Assembly (NCBI GenBank): GCA_039026235.1
Contig: JBCCMQ010000003.1
Span: 1 to 64,000, forward strand
Direction of reading: 5' to 3'
Source: JBCCMQ01 sp039026235
GTDB taxonomy: Bacteria > Pseudomonadota > Alphaproteobacteria > Rhodobacterales > Rhodobacteraceae
DNA length: 64,000 bases
Shown here: in pieces, positions 52,117 to 61,053 of the stretch
Layout of the letters: each line of letters opens with the position of its first letter
Numbering within the stretch: position 1 is the stretch's first letter
Program-made: the position numbers and the translations under genes
Notes under the pieces: model-generated
Told to the model about the DNA's origin: nothing
Seen by the model: the letters and a program-made list of their open reading frames with translations, nothing else
Databases searched by the model: none

Positions 52117-55100
52117 ATGATCTGGAACTTCTTTCTCAACTTCGTAATTGCCACCGGTGGTATTGCCGCAGGCTATGCTGGCTTACGTGCTCGTAATGAA
52201 GACGACGATGAAGAGGTCGTGTCCGAACCTGAGGCGGCATTGGTTGATAAGGCAAAACCGGACCGCGCCGCGTTGGTGCCGGATTTGGACACCGATGACG
52301 AACCGGAGCCAGACGACGATCCAGCTCCGCCGCAACCTGAGCCTGAGGAACCGGAGACCATCGTGGTTGGCGGTGGCGGCACGCCGGCGCCAGACCCGGA
52401 ACCCGACCCCAACCCTGGGGGCAGCGGAGGTTCCGATGACCCCGATCACGGTACGACCGTCGACATTAATGATGACATAACCGTAAGTGCTGGCCGGGTG
52501 ACGACGCTGTCTGTCGATGAAGATGGCGTCACTAGCGTGCGTACCCTGTCTGATCCCGCAGATGGCAATGTGACAGTCAATCCAGACAACACAATAGCAT
52601 TGGTTCTTACCAAGTCCGACTATACCGGAGCGGCAAGTTTCGATTACGAGGTTACGTATGGTGACGGGTCGACCGAGACCAAGACCGCCAATCTGAATGT
52701 CACGCCCGGTGCGCAAGAGGCCGGATGGGGTGAAGGAAATTTCTATACACTCGAAGAGGGTGACGACGGAAGATATGTCATCGAGTCCGGTGAGAACCAT
52801 CGAAAGGTGTATGTTTCGGGCGACGAAGAGGCACTGTCCTTAGCCGATATCGCCGCGCTGGAGGGCCTGACCGCGAATGAGATCACCGCGGACTGGCTGG
52901 TGTCAAACCCGGAGTATGGCGGGTACGAAGACATGGCACTTGCCGAGGATGCAGCAGGTCGCCTTTGGGGGGGGCTAAACTCTCAGTACGATAGCGTAGA
53001 AGGCTCGTACATCCCGCACTCTAGCTGGATGCTTCTCGAACGCGGATACGAGTACCCGGATATTGGTAACCTTATGAACGTTGGTTCCATAGGAGAATCC
53101 GAGCTGAACCCGATCCTCATCGGAGCGTGGGGAGAAGGCGACGCGCCAGTGATCGGCAATTCGGACGCCTTCATCCGCTTCAAGGGCAATTTTACCAATC
53201 AGAATATCGTTTTCCAAGACGTGGTCATTGAAAGCCGTATTGTGGCCCTGGAAGTTCAGGATGTGATCTTTGACCACGTAACTTTCAGCGGAGAAGCCGG
53301 ATCCACCTTCCAGGTCGGAAGTAACGTAACCTTTCACGAGACTGCTTTTCTCGATGTCTACCGTAGCGAGCCGGTTATCGATGGCAGATCAACATGGTGG
53401 CAATCCGAAAACCGCGTGGCGGGTACTTTTATCGATCACGTCGACGGCCTTTTGGTTGACGGGGTTTTGGTCGACCAGGTTGGATGGGGCGTCGGCTACG
53501 ACTACAATCGGTCGGTAGACGATCCGCAGCCACCCAGTTACTATAGTCACGGTTTGTACTTCGATGCAGCCAACACCGACGTGACACTTCGCGACAGCGT
53601 TTTCACACAAGCAGCATCCTACGGAACGCTTATACGTTCGGGCGCGGTAATCGAGGACAACGTCTACGCAGAGAATAACGGCGCGCTCGTTATTGTTGGA
53701 GGCAACCACGCCGGTGCCGGACACGTTAGCAACTATTCCCTTGTCTTGGGCAACGTTGTGACGTCCGGGGCACACAAGACGGTCGACAAGCAACAGGGTA
53801 TTCTAACCGAGGGGATACACGACGTAGCGCTCCAGACCACTTACATCGACAACATCATCACCCATCTGGCGAATCCGAACGATCCTGACGAGATTGCCGA
53901 GCGCACTGTCCTGCACTTTGCGCATTACCAGCAGCACGATCCGTACTACGATGATACCATCATCTATAACTGGGATGTGCCGAGCCAAGCCGGCTATGAG
54001 CAGAATGTCGACGGTCTAAATACCGACCTCCTGGATCAAACGACCTTGCAGAACTTTGCGGCAGATCTGTTAGATGATCCGAACGCATCCATCGATGATC
54101 TTACGGATTATCTGCGCGGGCAGATGGATGGGTCAATCTCCGATGATGTCGATGCCGACGAGATCCTTGCGTACTTCCGTCAGGCTTTTGGCATCGATGC
54201 GCCAAGCCCGGCAAGTGATCACACCTTCGTGCCCGATGACCGGGCCGACGGGGTCCGCTGGGACAACCGTCTGAATTGGGACACAGATGTTGTTCCACAA
54301 GACGGTGATGACGTGGATCTGAATGGCAACTGGGTCAACTATTCGGGAACAACCGAGATCAATGATCTGGATCTGGGTAGCGGTGGCCAATTGCAGGTCT
54401 GGCAGGGTAAGCTGGAGGTGTCCGGTGCGCTGGAGGCAGGTGAGTCGGGCGGCCTGATAGACGTCGATGTAGCCGGTCAGCTTTGGACCGACGGCTATGA
54501 CGATCAGGACCTCATGGACATCGATGTCTCGGGCGGGCGTTTTGCCAACACCGGAGTTTTTTCAGGCAACGCGGACTTATCGGTTTCAGAGGACGGACAA
54601 GCGATCCTTGCCACTGAGAATGCCCGTTTCGAACAGGGTGCTGGCAATACGATCGGCGTTACCGGGAACGGCGCTCGCGTTGGCTTTGACGGCGCTAACG
54701 GTGGCATTGCCGTTTTGGACCTGAACGACAGCGGCACCTTGGGCTTTGAGACCGACGGCGACGGGGATTTAGGACACATCGGCGAGTTTAAAAGCGGTGC
54801 CTACGGTGACGCACCAAACGTTCAGTCTGGCGTAGATCTGGGTGACGCGACCCTCGAGGTCGATGTGGCAGACTTCGATGGTAGCAGCCACTTGCTTGTA
54901 GAGGTCGATGCCCTCGCCGGTACATTTGGTGATATCGTTGTGACCGGTCTTGGCGGTCGCGATGCGCGCATCGTGGTTGACTACGACACCGACACCGTCT
55001 CAATGGAACTGATAAACGGCGGTTCGGGGTCAACAATGCTTGAAGTGATAGGGGATGCCGGAGGTTCAGACGAAAACGCCGACCTATGGGCCGCTCTAAC

Positions 55101-55176
55101 GAGCGGAAACAGTGTAGCGGAAGATGAAGACCCAGCTCCGTCAGCAGACGACGACCAAGTCGCCTTGACCGTCTAG
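52117..55176 (+). CDS. 1019-aa acidic surface-type protein with beta-helix core
   Basis: N-terminus MIWNFFLNFVIATGGIAAGY is a single hydrophobic helix followed by a very acidic Asp/Glu/Pro linker (to about residue 110), which resembles a non-cleaved membrane anchor rather than a signal peptide. Residues about 110-200 look like an Ig/cadherin-type domain (ADGNVTVNPDNTIALVLTKS). Residues about 330-600 have a parallel beta-helix pattern (NFTNQNIVFQDVVIESRIVA; GTLIRSGAVIEDNVYAENN). Residues from about 720 carry a second beta-rich region opening with WDNRLNWDTDVVPQDGDDVD and QLQVWQGKLEVSGALEAG, which resembles autotransporter-type passenger repeats. No cysteine-rich or calcium-repeat motif is clear. 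Function unknown. Confidence 0.75.
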   Translation: MIWNFFLNFVIATGGIAAGYAGLRARNEDDDEEVVSEPEAALVDKAKPDRAALVPDLDTDDEPEPDDDPAPPQPEPEEPETIVVGGGGTPAPDPEPDPNPGGSGGSDDPDHGTTVDINDDITVSAGRVTTLSVDEDGVTSVRTLSDPADGNVTVNPDNTIALVLTKSDYTGAASFDYEVTYGDGSTETKTANLNVTPGAQEAGWGEGNFYTLEEGDDGRYVIESGENHRKVYVSGDEEALSLADIAALEGLTANEITADWLVSNPEYGGYEDMALAEDAAGRLWGGLNSQYDSVEGSYIPHSSWMLLERGYEYPDIGNLMNVGSIGESELNPILIGAWGEGDAPVIGNSDAFIRFKGNFTNQNIVFQDVVIESRIVALEVQDVIFDHVTFSGEAGSTFQVGSNVTFHETAFLDVYRSEPVIDGRSTWWQSENRVAGTFIDHVDGLLVDGVLVDQVGWGVGYDYNRSVDDPQPPSYYSHGLYFDAANTDVTLRDSVFTQAASYGTLIRSGAVIEDNVYAENNGALVIVGGNHAGAGHVSNYSLVLGNVVTSGAHKTVDKQQGILTEGIHDVALQTTYIDNIITHLANPNDPDEIAERTVLHFAHYQQHDPYYDDTIIYNWDVPSQAGYEQNVDGLNTDLLDQTTLQNFAADLLDDPNASIDDLTDYLRGQMDGSISDDVDADEILAYFRQAFGIDAPSPASDHTFVPDDRADGVRWDNRLNWDTDVVPQDGDDVDLNGNWVNYSGTTEINDLDLGSGGQLQVWQGKLEVSGALEAGESGGLIDVDVAGQLWTDGYDDQDLMDIDVSGGRFANTGVFSGNADLSVSEDGQAILATENARFEQGAGNTIGVTGNGARVGFDGANGGIAVLDLNDSGTLGFETDGDGDLGHIGEFKSGAYGDAPNVQSGVDLGDATLEVDVADFDGSSHLLVEVDALAGTFGDIVVTGLGGRDARIVVDYDTDTVSMELINGGSGSTMLEVIGDAGGSDENADLWAALTSGNSVAEDEDPAPSADDDQVALTV

Positions 55177-55198
55177 GCAGTGCCGTATGCTGGTCCCG

Positions 55199-56344
55199 CT
55201 AGCCGCCTAAGACCGCTTTGAGGGGCTTGTCCTTGAGCGAAATGAAGAACTTTTCATACGTTCTAAAGCTCACTTCGGCGATTGCGACCGATATCAGAAC
55301 GAAGGCTGCGGTTACAGGCCAGGGCCCGAAACTGCTGAAAAACTCGTTCGCAAAGTGCAAGCCGATAAGGTGGTAGAGATACAACCCGTAGCTTATGGCG
55401 CCAATTCGGGCGATAGGTCCGAATGCTAGAATGGGTTCTGCGATTGAACCCTCCCGGATAGCCAGAGATGCCACACAGGCTGTCATCGCCAGGTGCACGG
55501 CCAGAAACGGCCACCCGGTCAGATCCACTGGCAAATACACCAAAAACAGCACGAGAATTGCAAAGGTGCCTGCGGGCGCGCCGCGCCAGCCCAGGATCGG
55601 ATAGAGCAACCTGTATCCGAGCCTCGAATTGAGTGTGAGGGCGCTTAACGACCCCAGTAGAATCGCCTCATAGCTCATTACCGGCGGCGCCCAAACAGCG
55701 TTACGCGTTTCGGGCGATGGCAGTGCGATCAGCCCGGTCGAGCCAGCGACGCAGACCAGGATCAAAGCGAGTAACACAGCAAATCGCATCCGGCGAAAAA
55801 TGGTCGTCGCCAGAAGCAAGAGTGGCCAGATTACGTAGTATTGCTCTTCAACCGAAAGGGACCAAGTTATCGAAAGAAGCGGAATGTCCGCCTTTAGGAA
55901 GTTTGACAAAAACAGGTAGTAATAAGGGATCAGAGGCCGGAGTTCGGGGTTGCCCTTAACGTAGACAAAATAAAGGGACGCTGCCGTTACAACAAGAAAG
56001 TAAACCGGCAGGATTCTGAGTGCGCGTCGCTTGTAGAAGCCGGCGATAGAAAACCGCCCACGTGCGCGTTCCTCTCGCACAAGGAGCGTCGTAATCAGAA
56101 AGCCGCTTAAGACAAAGAAGAAGTCCACGCCCGTGAAACCACGCGTCAGGAAGACACTCGCACCTGACAACGACCCGTAGGCCGGGCTGTGGTGCCACAT
56201 GACGGCCAGGATACAAACGCAGCGCACGCCATCGAGCGATCCGAAGAACTTTTGGTTCAGATATGCCTGGTGGGCGCGGTCCGTGTGGGACAACACGGAG
56301 GTTTGCGCTTCAGTTGATTGCGTCTGGTCTGCCATTGCACCCAT
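55199..56344 (-). CDS. Acyltransferase 3 family protein
   Basis: About 381 aa inner-membrane protein with ten helices (OafA/NodX-type AT3). Conserved start SLDGVRCVCILAVMWHHSPAYG (GxRxxA/xxVxxxH), FVLSGFLITTLLVREERARG, YKRRALRILPVYFLVV and ITWSLSVEEQYYVIWPLLL (WSLxVExxFY hallmark). It probably O-acylates (acetyl or similar) the polysaccharide. Start may be ATG 56344 or 56335; neither has a strong ribosome-binding site. Convergent with the 1019-aa gene and divergent from the epimerase gene. Confidence 0.88.
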   Translation of the reverse strand: MGAMADQTQSTEAQTSVLSHTDRAHQAYLNQKFFGSLDGVRCVCILAVMWHHSPAYGSLSGASVFLTRGFTGVDFFFVLSGFLITTLLVREERARGRFSIAGFYKRRALRILPVYFLVVTAASLYFVYVKGNPELRPLIPYYYLFLSNFLKADIPLLSITWSLSVEEQYYVIWPLLLLATTIFRRMRFAVLLALILVCVAGSTGLIALPSPETRNAVWAPPVMSYEAILLGSLSALTLNSRLGYRLLYPILGWRGAPAGTFAILVLFLVYLPVDLTGWPFLAVHLAMTACVASLAIREGSIAEPILAFGPIARIGAISYGLYLYHLIGLHFANEFFSSFGPWPVTAAFVLISVAIAEVSFRTYEKFFISLKDKPLKAVLGG

Positions 56345-56416
56345 TGTTTTCGGCTTTTCTTTTGCCCAAAGCTGCAACATATGGCCAGTGCTATAAGCAA
56401 TCCGAGCGAGAGGATC

Positions 56417-57457
56417 ATGGCCGAACCTGTCGAAAGCCCGCAAAGGCGCGCGCTTGTTACCGGCTGCGCTGGTTTCATAGGGCACTCCGTGACCAAAGCC
56501 TTGCTGGATGCCGGTTGGCGGGTCGTCGGCATAGATGCCATGACGGATTACTACGATCCAACGCTTAAGAAGGCGCGCCTTTCTACGCTTTCGGGGCGCG
56601 ATGGGTTCGATTTCGTTCCCGGAAAAATTGAAGACACTGACGTTTTGGAAAGCTTGGTGAATGAAAGCCGCCCGGAAGTAATTGTGCATCTGGCAGCTCA
56701 GGCCGGAGTGCGCTTCTCAATCGACGCCCCGGAAAGCTATGTGCAGGCCAATATTGTTGGTACATTCCGAGTGCTTGAAGCCGCCCGCGCGCACCCGCCC
56801 GCGCATATGCTGCTGGCCTCAACGTCTTCTGCGTACGGCGCAAATTCAACGTTTCCCTACCGCGAAACGGACAAGGCCGATACACCGTTATCCTTCTATG
56901 CCGCCACAAAGAAAGCCACCGAGGCGATGGCGCACTCCTATGCCCATCTCTACGATCTTCCGACCACGATGTTTCGGTTCTTCACGGTTTACGGGCCATG
57001 GAGCCGACCAGACATGGCGCCTTGGAAATTTACCCAGGCAGCCTTTGAAGGACGGACAATCGATGTCTACAACCACGGACAAATGGCGCGCGACTTTACC
57101 TTTATCGACGATTTGACCGAGGTACTGACACGGTTGATCGACGCTGTCCCGCCACACCCTACCTCTGGAGAAGTCGCCGATAAGGGCGACAGCTTGTCAC
57201 CGGTGGCGCCCTTCCGGGTGGTCAACATTGGGAATTCGGAGCCGATCGAGTTACTGGACTTCATCGCGGCGATTGAATTGGCGACCGGGCGGCAGCTTAA
57301 CAAGCGATTTCTACCGATGCAGCCGGGCGATGTGCACCGCACCTGGGCGGATACTCGGCTTGCCCAAAAGCTGACGGGTTACCGGTCTTCGACGCCCGTC
57401 TCAAAAGGTGTGGCGGCGTTTGTAGAATGGTTCCGTCAGTATCACGGAATTGGCTGA
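56417..57457 (+). CDS. UDP-glucuronate 4-epimerase (NAD-dependent epimerase)
   Basis: 346 aa SDR. NAD site RALVTGCAGFIGHSVTKALL, catalytic STSSAYGANSTFPYRE with Tyr-x-x-x-Lys in SFYAATKKATEAMAH, and TMFRFFTVYGPWSRPDMAPWKF, the UDP-GlcA epimerase pattern (FFTVYGPWGRPDMA). It converts UDP-glucuronate (from the ugd gene downstream) to UDP-galacturonate. ATG 56417 with GAGAGG is chosen. Confidence 0.9.
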   Translation: MAEPVESPQRRALVTGCAGFIGHSVTKALLDAGWRVVGIDAMTDYYDPTLKKARLSTLSGRDGFDFVPGKIEDTDVLESLVNESRPEVIVHLAAQAGVRFSIDAPESYVQANIVGTFRVLEAARAHPPAHMLLASTSSAYGANSTFPYRETDKADTPLSFYAATKKATEAMAHSYAHLYDLPTTMFRFFTVYGPWSRPDMAPWKFTQAAFEGRTIDVYNHGQMARDFTFIDDLTEVLTRLIDAVPPHPTSGEVADKGDSLSPVAPFRVVNIGNSEPIELLDFIAAIELATGRQLNKRFLPMQPGDVHRTWADTRLAQKLTGYRSSTPVSKGVAAFVEWFRQYHGIG

Positions 57458-57804
57458 TGCCCGCAGGTGTCAACCGTGGGAGTGTTAAGTTCCTGAAGGC
57501 GGGCCCTAAGGCGGGCAATATCATCCGTTAGTGCCTTCGGGCGCGTTCCCGCGAAATCAGCAATTTTGAGAAGGCGCCATCGCCAGTCGAGCTTTGCAAG
57601 GGCACGTGCGTGGTTCCGGGCCGCGTGTTCCGGCATCCATTTGGCAACCGCCTTCACAAGTCGCGCCAGTTCCAACGATGGTCTTTCGCTCTGAAATCCA
57701 CAAAGCGCACCCGACCACAGATCATTTTCCACAGCAAGATCACCGGATCCAGAAAGCGTCAGTGACCCAAACCGCGCAACATTTGCACAGCGTGTCGAGG
57801 GCAT
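57442..57804 (-). CDS. Hypothetical protein, doubtful
   Basis: Reading frame of up to 120 codons, overlapping the epimerase end by 16 bp. The C-terminal half is rich in Ala/Arg/Leu and looks helical (RNHARALAKLDWRWRLLKIA; TDDIARLRARLQELN), more protein-like than the N-terminal half. No family or ribosome-binding site recognised. It may be the remnant of a larger gene. The rest of the gap to ugd (57805-58011) is non-coding. Confidence 0.35.
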   Translation of the reverse strand: MPSTRCANVARFGSLTLSGSGDLAVENDLWSGALCGFQSERPSLELARLVKAVAKWMPEHAARNHARALAKLDWRWRLLKIADFAGTRPKALTDDIARLRARLQELNTPTVDTCGHQPIP

Positions 57805-58011
57805 CTAGCGACGGGACACCCTTTATAGCCCCGATGTAACGGGCGAGAAGGGAAGTCGTCTATCGCCTACCTATTCGCTGGACCAATCTTGTGAATCTTC
57901 GCGGCGATAGATTTTGTGGGCTTCCATGCCCTCAAAAAACGCAAAAGTTGACAAGTGCGAGGCATTCTAAGACTCAAACTCGATGGTCAGTGAATCTGCG
58001 GAGTCGTATAG

Positions 58012-59319
58012 ATGAAAATCGCAATGATCGGGACTGGGTACGTCGGACTGGTGTCTGGTGTGTGCCTTTCTGATTTCGGACACTCGGTTGTTTGCGTGGA
58101 CAAAAACCGAGAAAAAATCGACATCTTGAATGATGGTCAAGTTCCGATTTACGAGCCGGGGCTTGACCTTCTCATGGCGCGGAATGTTGCGGCTGAACGG
58201 CTGACGTTCTCTTCTGATGTCGGCGATGCGGTCGCATGGGCTGACGCCGTGTTCATAGCTGTCGGCACGCCAACACGACGAGGAGACGGGCATGCCGATC
58301 TGACATTTGTTTTTGAGGCGGCAACGGAGATTGCCCAGGCCCTGCGTGGATACACCGTCGTGGTGACCAAATCGACCGTTCCGGTAGGTACAAACGCGCG
58401 GGTTGCAGAGGTGATTGCCAAAGCTGCGCCAGACGCAGAATTTGACGTGGCTTCAAACCCCGAGTTCCTGCGAGAGGGTGCGGCTATCGACGATTTCATG
58501 CGACCTGATCGGGTGATTGTGGGCGTTTCCAACGAACGGGCAGCGCAGGTCATGCAAGATGTCTACCGCCCTCTTTTTCTGCGCGATTTTCCCATTATCA
58601 CGACGGATCTCGCTTCGGCAGAGCTCATCAAGTATGCGGCCAACGCGTTTCTGGCGACGAAGATTACGTTTATCAATGAGATCGCCATGCTGTGTGAACG
58701 CGTAGGGGCAGACATCAAGGAGGTGTCCAAAGGCATTGGTCTTGATGGTAGAATCGGGAACAAGTTCCTGCACGCCGGACCCGGATACGGTGGGTCATGC
58801 TTTCCCAAGGATACTTCGGCTCTGTCTCGTATCGGCCAGGAGAGCGGCGTGCCGATGCGGATAACAGAGACGGTTATCTCCGTTAACGATGCCGTTAAAC
58901 GACGCATGATCGATAAAGTCACGGGTCTTTGCGATGATCGGGTCGCAGGCTTGATCATTCTCGTCCTGGGCGTGACCTTCAAACCCAACACGGACGATAT
59001 GCGCGAAGCGCCCAGTCTGACAGTCGTGCCTGCGCTTTTAGGTGCGGGCGCAAAGGTCCGAGTTGTTGACCCGCACGGTAGGAACGAAGGTGAGGCACTT
59101 CTTCCTGGGGTCGACTGGTTCGATGACCCTTACGAAGCCGCCGAAGGTGCACATGCAGTTGTGCTTCTAACCGAATGGAACGAATTTCGCGCTTTGGATC
59201 TGGCGCGCTTGGCAAGCAGAATGGACAAAGCGCGCATGGCTGACCTCAGAAACATATACTCAGAAGCCGATGCCATATCGGCCGGTTTCGAAAGCTATGC
59301 TTCAGTCGGTCGTGGGTGA
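58012..59319 (+). CDS. ugd: UDP-glucose 6-dehydrogenase
   Basis: 435 aa. NAD site MIGTGYVGLVSGVCLSDFGH, VDKNREKIDILNDGQVPIYEPGL pattern, FIAVGTPTRRGDG, STVPVGTNARV, NPEFLREGAAIDDFM, and the catalytic Cys in GPGYGGSCFPKDTSAL (near residue 260). Oxidises UDP-glucose to UDP-glucuronate, the precursor for the epimerase product. GGAG lies 9 nt before ATG 58012. It overlaps the convergent FkbM gene by 25 bp. Confidence 0.96.
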   Translation: MKIAMIGTGYVGLVSGVCLSDFGHSVVCVDKNREKIDILNDGQVPIYEPGLDLLMARNVAAERLTFSSDVGDAVAWADAVFIAVGTPTRRGDGHADLTFVFEAATEIAQALRGYTVVVTKSTVPVGTNARVAEVIAKAAPDAEFDVASNPEFLREGAAIDDFMRPDRVIVGVSNERAAQVMQDVYRPLFLRDFPIITTDLASAELIKYAANAFLATKITFINEIAMLCERVGADIKEVSKGIGLDGRIGNKFLHAGPGYGGSCFPKDTSALSRIGQESGVPMRITETVISVNDAVKRRMIDKVTGLCDDRVAGLIILVLGVTFKPNTDDMREAPSLTVVPALLGAGAKVRVVDPHGRNEGEALLPGVDWFDDPYEAAEGAHAVVLLTEWNEFRALDLARLASRMDKARMADLRNIYSEADAISAGFESYASVGRG

Positions 59320-60122
59320 ACATTTCCCGCATCGCGTTCGTAAAAGCGTTGGCCGATACTCAAATACTTCTCTCCGTCAAGCCGGATCACCGTGCGCTCG
59401 GTGTTTGCCTGCCAGAAGACCTCTTCACACCCCGGGACAATCCTTTCATGCAGTTCAATCATTAAGATCGGCACTTTGTCGAGCCAGTCAGGTGCCTGTT
59501 CAAGAAGCGCCTTTTCGGCGCCTTCGATGTCCATCTTAAGAGCGAGAATGTCGGCGCTATCGAGTTCCTCCAGAAGCTTTTGCATTGAAAGGGCCGGAAC
59601 TTCCTCAACAATCGGGTTGTCTGAAGTGGGTCCCAGCGCAACCGAGAAACCCCATTCCGCCGTGCCGCGGTTTCGCAGGGCCAGCGTTTCGGGACCTCCT
59701 TCGGCGACAACAGCGGTGTGCCGGACCTCGATCCGATCCAGATCGCGTGTATTATCGAGAGCTAGTTGGTAGTTCTCCGAAGCAGCCTCAAGAGTGATCA
59801 CTTTTGCCTGGGGGAACATCCGCGCCATCGCCAGCGATGCGGTACCGATGTAGCCGCCAGCATCAATGATCACACCCGAGGCATTGACCGGCAACAAGGT
59901 GGTCAAGGCGGCGAACTCTCCACCTAGACTGGTGCGTGCAACGCGCAGGTCCGGCGTGCGGGGACGTATCCGCAGCGTTTCACCGTGAACGTTTACACCA
60001 ACAGTACCCGGACGACGCATAACGCGATGAACGCGGTAATCGACGTAGTCGCGCAGCCTGTTCTCAGCCAAGAAATCACGCGCAAAACGCCACTCGCCGA
60101 GTAATCTGTCAACGAGGCCCAT
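59295..60122 (-). CDS. FkbM-family methyltransferase
   Basis: 275 aa. SAM-binding region: ASGVIIDAGGYIGTASLAMARMF (GxxxG) near residue 85, VITLEAASENYQLALDN, then ADILALKMDIEGAEKALLEQA and IPILMIELHERI-type segment, the FkbM hallmark DIEGxE. Likely O-methylates a sugar of the polysaccharide or lipid-linked intermediate. Overlaps ugd by 25 bp at the 3' ends. A second, broken FkbM gene lies just to the right. Confidence 0.85.
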   Translation of the reverse strand: MGLVDRLLGEWRFARDFLAENRLRDYVDYRVHRVMRRPGTVGVNVHGETLRIRPRTPDLRVARTSLGGEFAALTTLLPVNASGVIIDAGGYIGTASLAMARMFPQAKVITLEAASENYQLALDNTRDLDRIEVRHTAVVAEGGPETLALRNRGTAEWGFSVALGPTSDNPIVEEVPALSMQKLLEELDSADILALKMDIEGAEKALLEQAPDWLDKVPILMIELHERIVPGCEEVFWQANTERTVIRLDGEKYLSIGQRFYERDAGNVHPRPTEA

Positions 60123-60441
60123 CAGTTCAGTCCTGCCGCCAATGACGCTCCAACTGCATGGAAGACACTCGCGCGAACATGTACGAATTGCGTGTAAACA
60201 ACAAGATTTTTAGGAATTTGGTGGCTGTGTTGTCGGTAAAGGAGCCGAATTGTAAGAGCGGACCACATATGGGCTTAAGGTCTGCTTTCTGACCGTGCCA
60301 AATGTGCTGTCATCCATCTGCGCTTTAACCTCGGTCAGGATGAATTTAGGCACCTTGCATTCTGAAAATGCAATGGCGCCAAATAGGGAACGGAACCCTA
60401 TGCGCGTTACCGGCAGGGGCCTGTAGCCGCGCGACATACAG

Positions 60442-60941
60442 GACATCGGCAACTTTGAGGGTGATTTGGCGCGATTGGCGCGGGCTGCATGGTCAAATGG
60501 CAGGACTACAACGATCGAGGCCAACGAAGACAAAAGGCCGTTCCTTGAAACCGCTTGTGCAGAGATTGAGGGTGAATTGCACTTCTGTCTCCTGGGACCA
60601 GGACACGGTGGAGAGCGCTCGTTCCTCGTCATGGAAGCTCGCTACTCAGGTATGCGACTGTGTCAAGTTGGACATTCAGGTATTTGAACTGGAACTTCTG
60701 AAAGGCGCACCGGCAGCTGGAGGCTGCGGAAGCTATGCTGTTGGAAGTGTCTTTTACCGAGGTAAATGCTAAAGCTCGGCTTTTGGCCAAAGCCGTCGAC
60801 TTCATCGCATCCCGCGGATTTGAGGTCTGCGAGGCTATGGAACTGCACCGCAGGCCGCTGGGTAGAGCGGCCAATCAGGTTGACCTACTCTTTGTTCCGT
60901 ACAGTTCGCCGCTGTTGTCGAACAGCCGCCGAAACGCTTAG
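60442..60941 (+). pseudogene. FkbM-family methyltransferase remnant
   Basis: Three pieces in three frames. Frame 1: DIGNFEGDLARLARAAW onward (60442 on) through IEANEDKRPFLETACAEI. Frame 2: VKLDIQVFELELLKGAPAAG (near 60663). Frame 3: MLLEVSFTEVNAKARLLAKA to the end, including RRPLGRAANQVDLLFVP. Together they match the core and C-terminus of FkbM methyltransferases, but the stretch between the first two pieces is missing and at least two frame changes separate them. It has no start codon. This is a decayed gene. The flanking sequence, 60123-60441 and 60942-61053, shows no other gene. Confidence 0.8.
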
Positions 60942-61053
60942 GCCAAGCTCCGATGCCTACCAGTCAGGCGCTAAGCGACCTGTATTGCCAGCGCTGCGGT
61001 CGGCCGTGCGAACCAAGTAAACGACCGCAAAAAAGTGCTTTGCGCGGGTTCTC

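Noticed and set aside
51930..52196. Reading frame before the 1019-aa protein
   Set aside because: Overlaps its start in another frame, with no protein features. Treated as leader DNA.
57948..57953. TTGACA as a -35 box for ugd
   Set aside because: No acceptable -10 element at 16-18 bp spacing; left unassigned.
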